Below, one piece after another: positions 1 through 4,782 of a stretch of 8,418 nt of DNA. A model generated the notes under the pieces. That model did not search any database. It was not told the DNA's origin and was given only the letters and a program-made list of their open reading frames with translations. The DNA comes from Candidatus Bathyarchaeota archaeon. Its GTDB lineage: Archaea > Thermoproteota > Bathyarchaeia > 40CM-2-53-6 > FEN-987. Location: NCBI GenBank assembly GCA_023247835.1, contig JAHFFU010000030.1:1-8418 (forward strand). The letters are read 5' to 3'. The translations under genes were made by a program, and so were the position numbers. The stretch's first letter is position 1. Every line of letters begins with the position of its first letter.

Positions 1-239
1 ATCAAGGCAGTCTTTGGACGCAGGTGAAAGAAGAACGCTCCACCTCCAACGAACGGCTCAATATAGCGTTTGAAATTTGGGGGCGCCAACGCAAACAGTC
101 GATTGACGAGTTGGGCTTTTCCTCCGGCCCATTTTACGAAGGGCTGAGGTCTAGATATCTCGAGTGATTCGGAACTTAGCTGCGCCATTCCAGGTTCTAG
201 GATAGATACGCTAACTAACTGATCCTTAAGATTTGTCAT
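1..239 (-). CDS. D12-class DNA adenine-N6 methyltransferase, N-terminal part (runs off the left edge)
   Basis: Minus-strand frame from ATG at 239, open to the window edge (79 codons seen of a family usually near 270-300 residues). It shows the two N-terminal hallmarks of Dam/DpnIIA-type enzymes: FVKWAGGK at residues 34-41 and the SAM-binding motif [12 protein letters not shown] at residues 61-71, joined by a segment ending in PPNFKRYI. The family transfers a methyl group from S-adenosylmethionine to adenine N6 in a short DNA target. The catalytic DPPY motif would lie beyond the edge, so activity and target cannot be judged. The first ~30 residues are not family-like, so a second in-frame ATG at 188 is an alternative start; neither has a clear Shine-Dalgarno. 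It is divergent from dcd, 181 bases away. Whether it is a solitary methylase or part of a restriction system depends on genes to the left. Confidence 0.88.
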   Translation of the reverse strand, partial: MTNLKDQLVSVSILEPGMAQLSSESLEISRPQPFVKWAGGKAQLVNRLFALAPPNFKRYIEPFVGGGAFFFHLRPKTAL

Positions 240-381
240 GTCAGTCAGACGCCATCTTCGCCGCGTGAATGTTGAGCGAAAAAGTTTAGGTAGATAGGTT
301 ATTGAACGAGCCCTGAACCCAACATGAATGTTCGGATTTCACATGTCAGTGTGTTTGTCCGCCGTTCCATCCCATGCAAAC

Positions 382-390
382 TAAGATATT
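382..390 (+). promoter_or_regulatory. Candidate TATA box for dcd
   Basis: TAAGATATT lies about 35 bases before the dcd start codon, the right distance for an archaeal TATA box giving a leader of roughly 10 bases. No Shine-Dalgarno of the GGAGG kind precedes the ATG, which fits a short-leader transcript. Position and composition are the only evidence. Confidence 0.35.
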
Positions 391-420
391 CTGACCGACG
401 CGAATTATGGCTGGTAAGTA

Positions 421-939
421 ATGGCGACATTAGGAAGAGACGAGCTCTTAAAACTCATCGAGGATGGGTCAATAAGAATTGCACCGTTTAGGAAGGAACA
501 GGTTGGTCCTGCTTCTATCGATCTTCACCTTGGGGATAGTTTTCGTGTTTTCGAGAAGACTAGGGACGTCTTCCATATCCGCGAGGATGCGGACTACAAG
601 CAGATTACTAGGGCAGTGAAGGTAGAACGAGACAGCTCTTTCTTAATCATGCCAAATGAACTCGTTCAAGGCATAACGGAAGAGACCCTCACCCTTCCTT
701 CTACTCTAAGCGGGCGGATTGAGGGAAGGTCCCGCTTCGCACGCCTAGGCCTCCTAATCCATCTAAGCAGTGGTTTCATACAGCCCGGAAGCACGGGGAG
801 AGTTGTGCTGGAGATTCTGAATGTCTCGCCGCTACCCTTAGCCCTGCATCCCGGCACAGCCATATGCCAAGTAATTATCGAAGAAGCACGGGGCGCAACG
901 AAATACCAAGGCGCCTTCGCCGGGCAGACTGCTCCCTAA
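421..939 (+). CDS. dcd: dCTP deaminase (Dcd/DUT superfamily)
   Basis: 172-residue protein, normal for a compact archaeal dCTP deaminase. The family converts dCTP to dUTP and ammonia in the cytoplasm, feeding dTTP synthesis; some archaeal members also hydrolyse dUTP to dUMP, and sequence alone does not decide this here. Seen directly: GPASIDLHLG at residues 29-38, the substrate loop EGRSRFARLGL at 101-111 (Ser104 and Arg108 match the conserved Ser/Arg positions), SSGFIQPG at 116-123, and GRVVLEILN at 126-134 whose Glu131 matches the catalytic glutamate. PLALHPGTAICQ at 139-150 completes the double-stranded beta-helix core. The start at 421 is the first ATG after an in-frame TAA at 415. It stands alone, divergent from the methyltransferase. 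A decayed second copy lies at 2420-2747. Homologues also occur in viruses and defence islands, but nothing here requires a role other than nucleotide metabolism. Confidence 0.93.
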   Translation: MATLGRDELLKLIEDGSIRIAPFRKEQVGPASIDLHLGDSFRVFEKTRDVFHIREDADYKQITRAVKVERDSSFLIMPNELVQGITEETLTLPSTLSGRIEGRSRFARLGLLIHLSSGFIQPGSTGRVVLEILNVSPLPLALHPGTAICQVIIEEARGATKYQGAFAGQTAP

Positions 940-993
940 CCGAGTACAACCTAGGAAATCAAACGGCCATGATTCGATTAACGAAGCGTTTTC

Positions 994-1092
994 ATGGATC
1001 TTGATAGAGCAGGCAGGTTAGTAGCCATCGAGGTAATCCTCCCCAAAGAACTGTCTGCCGAGGTCGCCAAGAAACTAACTGCGGCAGCATGA
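994..1092 (+). pseudogene. Fragment resembling the C-terminal half of a DUF2283 protein
   Basis: A 32-codon frame from ATG at 994 to TGA at 1090. Its first residues, MDLDRAGRLVAIEV, fit the DUF2283 signature (hydrophobic, Asp, x, Asp, x, x, Gly-Arg, hydrophobic, x, x, Ile-Glu), followed by a helix-like tail PKELSAEVAKKLTAAA. DUF2283 proteins are about 60-90 residues and start with a YDPEADALYI-like segment; that part is missing, and stops at 970 and 979 close the frame upstream. It is therefore read as a truncated remnant. Its end overlaps the next small frame by ATGA, as in a translationally coupled pair. DUF2283 genes are often found near toxin-antitoxin genes. Function is unknown; it could also be a chance frame. 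Confidence 0.38.
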
Positions 1093-1223
1093 AAGGAGCC
1101 GTTCACAACACTGCGACATACACAGTAATCATCGAAGAATTTTTGGACGCCAAATATCAAATATCAGAATCATTTTCGCCGGCCAACGCATGCCCTAAAA
1201 CAAGGACATATGCAATCAGATAA
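1089..1223 (+). pseudogene. Possible stub of a HicB-like antitoxin
   Basis: A 44-codon frame from ATG at 1089 to TAA at 1221, overlapping the preceding DUF2283-like frame by four bases. Residues 9-17 (ATYTVIIEE) match the first beta-strand of HicB-family antitoxins (YTVIIEEDE-like). The expected continuation (GY..VP.LPGC..QG.T) is absent and the rest is not family-like. Either the gene has decayed just after its first strand, or the match is a coincidence of nine residues. No HicA toxin is visible nearby. From its end to 1438 I see no gene on either strand. Confidence 0.28.
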
Positions 1224-1438
1224 ATGGGTGACGCTTAGTTAGTCAACGAATGGGCGGTTAGTCGACGGCGACGAGCCACACCGTTGCGCACAAGGCAATC
1301 GTGTGATGGTAGATTTGGCTTCTGAAGATACGGATGATTCCGCACGCAGAGCTGTATCTTCGCAGCCTTGGTAAGGTGAGTGTCGAGTGTCGGGGTGTGT
1401 TCCTGCTATCTATGATACGGCCCAAATGGGAGATGAAG

Positions 1439-1969
1439 TCAAATGGTCCTCAGGTAGTCGAGTACTGTGCGGTAGTCGTCTTCGCTCAGACGCCAACCGG
1501 CCTTTCTCATCTCGACAACTTTTCTGATTGCTTCCTCCTTCGAGATCAAACCTTCTTGTAACATCCTTCCAAGCAGATATCCGGTTCCATGAGATTCTAC
1601 TTGAACGAGTCTGGCTGTAGACCTTGCCACACGGTCATCAGCGATGAGCACCCCGCCCAGTTCTTTTGCAATTGCGAGCCCCTCTGCCTCAGCCTTGTGA
1701 AGTGGCTTGCTCTCGTCTTCCGCCGCGATTTTGATGAACCTACTCACAAGAAGGGGACTGCGAGGTCGAACAATTGTAATGGCGTTTCCGTCAACTAGTT
1801 CACGTATCACAGAGGCCTCCGGTTTCCCCTGGGCCTCACCAACCATGAGTTCCTTGTAAACACTCTCGGGCATGCATTTTTGATTACTCAGTTTTCGAAG
1901 GGCTTCAGTGAGTGAGGCTCTGATTAAGTAGATTAGCGGAGTTGTGTCGAAAAGTAAGGCTCTCGCCAA
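1439..1969 (-). CDS. PIN-domain toxin, DUF3368-like
   Basis: 176-residue PIN-domain protein, presumed magnesium-dependent ribonuclease toxin of a type II toxin-antitoxin pair. Seen directly: the first acidic residue in LLFDTTPLIYL (Asp8), the central acidic helix HKAEAEGLAIAKEL (residues 91-104, Glu94/Glu96), and the third cluster LIADDR (Asp111/Asp112). The tail from residue 128 (GTGYLLGRMLQEGLI through MRKAGWRLSEDDY) is the C-terminal pattern of the DUF3368 group, which is longer than ordinary VapC proteins of ~130 residues. The start is TTG at 1969, four bases after the antitoxin stop, so translation is likely coupled. DUF3368 proteins characteristically partner UPF0175 antitoxins, as here. 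The fold and pairing are solid; RNA target and toxicity are inference. Confidence 0.88.
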   Translation of the reverse strand: MARALLFDTTPLIYLIRASLTEALRKLSNQKCMPESVYKELMVGEAQGKPEASVIRELVDGNAITIVRPRSPLLVSRFIKIAAEDESKPLHKAEAEGLAIAKELGGVLIADDRVARSTARLVQVESHGTGYLLGRMLQEGLISKEEAIRKVVEMRKAGWRLSEDDYRTVLDYLRTI

Positions 1970-1973
1970 ATAG

Positions 1974-2306
1974 TTAATCTACTCCGCGCGCAGCTTCGAA
2001 GTCTTCTATGAAGTCCGTTGCGGAGTAGCGCACGGAAATTTTCCTCCTTCCAAGCTCTTCGAGAAACTCCCAAATCGAGAGACCGGCGAGGGTCGCAGCT
2101 TTCGGAACCGTAATGGCTTCATCTTCGTAGAGCTTGATGGTCTTCCGAATCCTCCATTCCTTAATGTATTGGTCTGTCGCGCGCGCAATAACGGTTGACC
2201 TATCCACCCTGTCCTCAACGGCAATTCGTTCGATTTCGCGTGCAACTTCCTTCGGCAATCTCGCTGCCACAACCTGCATCGACCTAGCCTTAGCCAAATC
2301 GGTCAC
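1974..2306 (-). CDS. Antitoxin: ribbon-helix-helix N-terminus fused to UPF0175 domain
   Basis: 110-residue protein starting with GTG at 2306. Residues 10-52 (beginning MQVVAARLPKEVAREIERIA) have the beta-strand plus two-helix pattern of a CopG/Arc-type ribbon-helix-helix DNA-binding domain. Residues 55-101 (KTIKLYEDEAITVPKAATLAG followed by SIWEFLEELGRRKISVRY) match UPF0175, with the usual conserved helix AATLAGLSIWEF. UPF0175 proteins are antitoxins for DUF3368 PIN toxins, and the toxin gene follows after four bases. Its likely roles are blocking the PIN active site and repressing its own operon through the repeats at 2307-2333. The GTG start sits about eight bases after the predicted transcription start, so the message is nearly leaderless. 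A chance frame in another register inside it (2006-2272) is a shadow. Confidence 0.88.
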   Translation of the reverse strand: MTDLAKARSMQVVAARLPKEVAREIERIAVEDRVDRSTVIARATDQYIKEWRIRKTIKLYEDEAITVPKAATLAGLSIWEFLEELGRRKISVRYSATDFIEDFEAARGVD

Positions 2307-2343
2307 CGTTTACACTGTTTAACCACGTTTACATCAATATAAG
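2307..2343 (-). promoter_or_regulatory. TATA promoter with three phased repeats, probable operator of the UPF0175/DUF3368 operon
   Basis: Read on the minus strand, a TATA box TTATATT (2342-2336) is followed by TGTAAACG (2333-2326), a weaker GTTAAACA near 2316-2323, and an exact second TGTAAACG (2314-2307), immediately before the GTG start. The copies are about 9-10 bases apart, one helical turn, so repressors bound to them would line up on one face of the DNA over the transcription start. The antitoxin carries a DNA-binding domain that could bind them. The repeats are seen; the operator role is inference. Confidence 0.6.
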
Positions 2344-2419
2344 AGTTAGCTGTTAGCACGAAACCGGACGGTGGGGTCACCACGCCACTGCAGTGTGAAT
2401 TCCACGTGTCGCCACCCAT

Positions 2420-2747
2420 GGGGCTGTGAACGTTGAGAGTAGCGGTTCTTTCCTCGTCATGCCGAATGAGCTCGTGCAGGGCATAACGGAAGAAACTCTA
2501 CGCTCCCATCCACTCTCAGCGGGCGGGTTGAGGGAAGGGCACGTTTCACTCGGCTAGGGTTTCTCATCCATCTTAGCAGTGGTTCCATTCAACCCGAAAG
2601 CAGAGGGAAAGTGGTCCTTGAAATTCTCAATGTCTCACCACTGCCTTTGGGGTTGCATTCAGGCATTGCTATTGCCAAGTAATTATTGAAGAGGCGCACG
2701 GTGCGACGCCGTATAGAGGAATCTTCTCGGGACAGAGCGCCCCATAA
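2420..2747 (+). pseudogene. dcd: Broken second copy of dCTP deaminase (dcd pseudogene)
   Basis: This stretch aligns base for base with 610-939, codons 64 to stop of the intact dcd, and is 328 instead of 330 bases long. Two single-base deletions break it: one around 2498-2510 (within the codons for TLTLP) and one around 2668-2674 (within TAICQ). Restoring frame gives SGRVEGRARFTRLGFLIH, then GKVVLEILNVSPLPLG, ending GQSAP and TAA like the real gene. The catalytic-glutamate position is kept, but the loop serine (Ser104 of the intact copy) is alanine and GFIQPG reads GSIQPE. The first ~63 codons are missing: upstream is a TGA at about 2396 and no recognisable sequence. Differences from dcd are largely at third codon positions, so the copy seems to have diverged as a working gene before it decayed. 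Confidence 0.92.
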
Positions 2748-2921
2748 CTTATAGGCCACTATGAACCGGTTCCGAATCGGTAGCCGCCCTAGTCCCCCGC
2801 TTGGAGGTTCTGCAAAAAGCCGGAGCTGAACTTGGAAGAGCTAAGGATCCAAACTGATAAGAACATGATCGTGGCCGGTAACGTCAAGTTCTCCGTTGAT
2901 GCGCCCCGTTTGTGGGGCTGT

Positions 2922-2927
2922 AAAAAA
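2922..2927 (-). terminator. T-run after the aspartic protease gene
   Basis: Six consecutive T on the minus strand, ten bases after the TAG stop at 2938-2940. Archaeal RNA polymerase commonly stops at such T-runs. A small hairpin (GCCCC/GGGGC, 2903-2918) lies just beyond. From 2748 to 2937 I see no supportable gene, only short frames without family resemblance. Confidence 0.4.
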
Positions 2928-2937
2928 GCGGTTGATG

Positions 2938-3411
2938 CTAGACCTCTAGATATGCCTCAGCATTAGTAGCAACGAATTTGAAATTGTGCAAGATGTCCAT
3001 GCCCAAGATGCTAGGTATCCCTGAAAGGATTTGTTCTCTAACTTTCTTATCAGCAATTTCTACCTTTACTACATCAAAATGGTCTAAGGTCTCGATGCGA
3101 AATTCACGCTTGCCTTGGGTTTGAGCCGCAGCGGTCTGAAATGTAAGCTTGCATTCGTCGGTTATTCGGTATAGAGGCAACTTGCCACCGATTCCTGTCA
3201 CCCATTCATTGGTGGGCAGTTGTTTGAGAGTAGAATAATCGAGACCGAAACGCTTAGCGTCGATTTCGCTCAAAAAGGAGCCCGTCGAGCCGGTATCGAT
3301 AAGAAAAAGAACAGGGTCACCGATGCCTCGCTTGAAACAAGAAAACCAAGGTTGAACGACAATCCGGACAGCTTCCCCTTTGTCGCGGACTATTCCGCAA
3401 GGAAAGCGCAA
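2938..3411 (-). CDS. Retropepsin-like (clan AA) aspartic protease
   Basis: 157-residue protein with the features of a single-domain, retroviral-type aspartic protease. The catalytic motif is FLIDTGSTGSFLS (residues 36-48, Asp39-Thr40-Gly41), followed by a helix DAKRFGL, a glycine-rich flap-like segment VTGIGGKLPLY (71-81), and the second-half motif SILGMDILHNF (135-145), the hydrophobic-Gly pattern that packs behind the active site. Such proteins must dimerise to build the two-aspartate active site. No signal peptide or membrane segment is evident, so it is probably cytoplasmic. The TTG start at 3411 is the first possible one after an in-frame TAG, and it lies eight bases after the stop of the upstream gene at 3420; the two are evidently one operon. 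The substrate is unknown. Catalytic activity is likely from the intact DTG; everything about its role is inference. Confidence 0.8.
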   Translation of the reverse strand: MRFPCGIVRDKGEAVRIVVQPWFSCFKRGIGDPVLFLIDTGSTGSFLSEIDAKRFGLDYSTLKQLPTNEWVTGIGGKLPLYRITDECKLTFQTAAAQTQGKREFRIETLDHFDVVKVEIADKKVREQILSGIPSILGMDILHNFKFVATNAEAYLEV

Positions 3412-3419
3412 TGGGGCAT

Positions 3420-3668
3420 CTAGACTGCGATCGTTCTATGCTTCGAAGGGATGAAAAACACGAAAACGCCCTTTGTGCTTCCTAGCTCAGAGCGAATCGC
3501 CGCAAGCAAATTATCAATATTCGTATTGTGAAACTTGACCTGTCCTTTCATTACTCCGATGTATTCATCTTGGAACTTTTGTTTGAGTGAATCGAACTCT
3601 CTAAGAACATACTGTTGGTCCTGCTCGGCCTGCATGAAACGCTGCTCTTCTTCCAGCAGTAGAGCCAT
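3420..3668 (-). CDS. Small DUF5678-like protein, partner of the aspartic protease
   Basis: 82-residue protein, ATG at 3668, preceded by a GAGG Shine-Dalgarno (3680-3677) at good spacing. Residues 1-30 are glutamine- and glutamate-rich and look like a helix or short coiled coil (EEEQRFMQAEQDQQYVLREF). Residues 34-76 (DEYIGVMKGQVKFHNTNIDN through VFVFFIPS) follow the DUF5678 pattern: a glutamate-tyrosine, hydrophobic strand, Gly, Val, a polar turn, then a helix leading to a final hydrophobic strand ending in IP. DUF5678 has no established biochemical function. It is the first gene of the operon, and the retropepsin-like protease starts eight bases after its stop, so a shared role such as substrate, adaptor or inhibitor is plausible but unproven. 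The family call is by pattern only. Confidence 0.65.
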   Translation of the reverse strand: MALLLEEEQRFMQAEQDQQYVLREFDSLKQKFQDEYIGVMKGQVKFHNTNIDNLLAAIRSELGSTKGVFVFFIPSKHRTIAV

Positions 3669-3676
3669 CGTCGCAT

Positions 3677-3711
3677 CCTCATACTCACTTTCTAGAAATG
3701 GAGTATATATA
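3677..3711 (-). promoter_or_regulatory. TATA box and ribosome binding site of the DUF5678-like/aspartic protease operon
   Basis: On the minus strand TATATATA (3711-3704) lies about 40 bases before the ATG at 3668, predicting a start of transcription near 3682 and a short leader. That leader would carry GAGG (3680-3677), eight bases before the ATG. This is the most canonical promoter in the window. Confidence 0.6.
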
Positions 3712-3716
3712 GTGCA

Positions 3717-3745
3717 CCCCCCCGGCGGGGGGCGGGGGGGAGGGG
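3717..3745 (+). repeat. Extreme C/G-run with G-quadruplex potential
   Basis: Seven C, then GGC, six G, C, seven G, A and four G. The plus strand has enough G-tracts separated by one-base loops for a four-stranded G-quadruplex; alternatively the C7 run can pair with the G-runs as a hairpin. It lies five bases from the TATA box of the minus-strand operon, at the position of upstream promoter elements. Nothing else in the window has this composition. A homopolymer sequencing or assembly error in run length is possible. Confidence 0.6.
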
Positions 3746-4355
3746 AGTATTAGCATGGTCGTTTTGATGCGTTCTGTATCATGGTTAGCCATTTGTCCTT
3801 GCCATCTTGGTTTAACCACTTCGCATTTCTGACTTGATATTTTATGGGCGGTAACGCGGGCAGCTTCAATTTTGGTTTCAGAAAAAAATTCGCCAGAGCG
3901 ATATAACTACGGGTATACCAGAAAGATGCCTATCACAACATCCATCCAACTCGTCAGAGGCGGAATCCCCTGAACAGTCGTTGTCGTAGCAGTGTCGAGC
4001 AGCTACTTTGCCCCGGAGCAACTGGTGGCTCACCCACAAACATGAACATGAGAAGGTTGGAGCTCGAGAAAGGCGACGCCAACGAAGACACCGGTTGGTA
4101 GCCGGCCAATCCCTGAGTTCCCATCAGCCCCACCCGTAGCGGCTACCATGATCGCATTAGCCACTCTAATTGCAGGATTGAAGCGCCGTGTCTAGTAACA
4201 TGGTAGTTAGTCAGAAACGAATCACTACAATGTTCAAAGGGCCACTACGAGAGGTGGACGCAACCCTTTCTGTTGGGTGCACTTTCCGATGCGGGATGCG
4301 CGGGTCCTGCCTCATGAGAGGCTCATCGTAACAGCCAGGCCCCACATAATTGAAA

Positions 4356-4390
4356 AGGGGCCCGCTTTGAACGAATAGGGGCCCGTTTTG
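4356..4390. repeat. Pair of direct repeats AGGGGCCCG(C/T)TTTG, 21-base period
   Basis: AGGGGCCCGCTTTG at 4356-4369 recurs as AGGGGCCCGTTTTG at 4377-4390 with one mismatch. The period of 21 bases is two turns of DNA, placing both copies on the same face. Each contains the palindrome GGGCCC. They could be protein binding sites upstream of amt, though nearly 400 bases from its start codon. Confidence 0.6.
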
Positions 4391-4433
4391 CCGGACTTCA
4401 TGGCTCTGGCGCTGATTGTGCACAACTCTCGCA

Positions 4434-4484
4434 TTTCGAGAGGGTGGATGCCACCCGATGTTCGGGTGGATGCCACCCTCGAAA
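4434..4484. repeat. Duplicated GGGTGGATGCCACCC inside a larger inverted repeat
   Basis: The 15-mer GGGTGGATGCCACCC occurs exactly at 4442-4456 and 4464-4478, a 22-base period. Each copy is a near-palindrome (GGGTGG/CCACCC) able to form its own hairpin. The flanks TTTCGAG (4434-4440) and CTCGAAA (4478-4484) pair as well, so the whole block can also fold into one long stem. Like the repeats at 4356-4390 it has a two-turn period. Function unknown. Confidence 0.7.
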
Positions 4485-4495
4485 GGTACCCCAGG

Positions 4496-4531
4496 TTTTG
4501 TCGGACGCTGAAATTTTAATGTCAGACAAAA
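4496..4531. repeat. Inverted repeat TTTTGTCGGAC / GTCAGACAAAA
   Basis: Arms of 11 bases at 4496-4506 and 4521-4531 match in 10 of 11 positions, separated by an AT-rich 14-base spacer. A related half-site, GTTTTGCCGGAC, lies at 4384-4395 overlapping the GGGGCCCG repeats, and GTTTTGTCGGAC here differs by one base. It could be an operator or a hairpin; I cannot tell which. Confidence 0.5.
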
Positions 4532-4555
4532 GTGAGCCTCTCCGCCGACCCCGAC

Positions 4556-4569
4556 TGTCACGCGTGACA
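4556..4569. promoter_or_regulatory. Perfect 14-base palindrome TGTCACGCGTGACA
   Basis: Every base pairs with its partner, giving a symmetric site of the size bound by dimeric transcription regulators. It lies about 215 bases before the amt start codon and about 170 before its predicted TATA box, which is far for a direct archaeal operator. No regulator gene is adjacent. Confidence 0.45.
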
Positions 4570-4735
4570 TCCCTCATCCTGTTCGAACAGTTATGTCAGC
4601 GCAAGAGTTTCGCTGCAAGTACACTGAGGGTCTCTCGCCGCTTTGCACGCATTAGTGATGAGGGGCCCGGAAGACATTTCCACGGTTCGCTTTTGGGATT
4701 GGATACAAATCCTCGTTGACAACTTAGCAGAACTC

Positions 4736-4743
4736 AATTATAG
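4736..4743 (+). promoter_or_regulatory. Candidate TATA box for amt
   Basis: AATTATAG is 40-47 bases before the ATG at 4783, predicting transcription from about 4766 and a leader of about 17 bases. That leader includes GGGGT (4771-4775), a weak Shine-Dalgarno candidate seven bases before the ATG. Confidence 0.42.
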
Positions 4744-4782
4744 TACTGCTCCGGTTACGCGGGCCCATTTGGGGTAATAGCG

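Larger units (their letters stand above)
3746..4735. other. Gene-free region of about 1 kb
   Basis: No supportable gene on either strand. Frames at 4211-4570 (minus) and 4444-4719 (plus) cover each other and run through the repeats, have low-complexity content and resemble no family. On the minus strand at 3910-4191 one reading frame, interrupted by stops at 4030-4032 and 4003-4005, encodes hydrophobic stretches (for example SWMDVVIGIFLVYP) that might be remains of a membrane or exported protein. The right part, 4356-4569, holds the repeats and palindromes listed separately and probably belongs to the control region of amt. Confidence 0.5.

Noticed and set aside
2386..2395. Perfect palindrome CACTGCAGTG before the dcd pseudogene
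   Set aside because: Ten-base palindromes are expected by chance in a window of this size and it has no informative position.
2766..2780. GGTTCCGAATCGG resembling a tRNA T-arm
   Set aside because: No acceptor stem, anticodon arm or D-arm can be built around it on either strand; it is just a short hairpin.
2758..2940. Protein-like short frames (LEVLQKAGAELGRAKDPN; MIVAGNVKFSVDAPRLWG)
   Set aside because: They lie in different frames, each under 50 codons, without recognisable family or clear start; might be decayed coding DNA but not supportable.
4211..4719. Long frames on both strands (minus 4211-4570, plus 4444-4719)
   Set aside because: They overlap each other antisense, run through the repeat block, give low-complexity translations such as repeated GPLF, and resemble no family.
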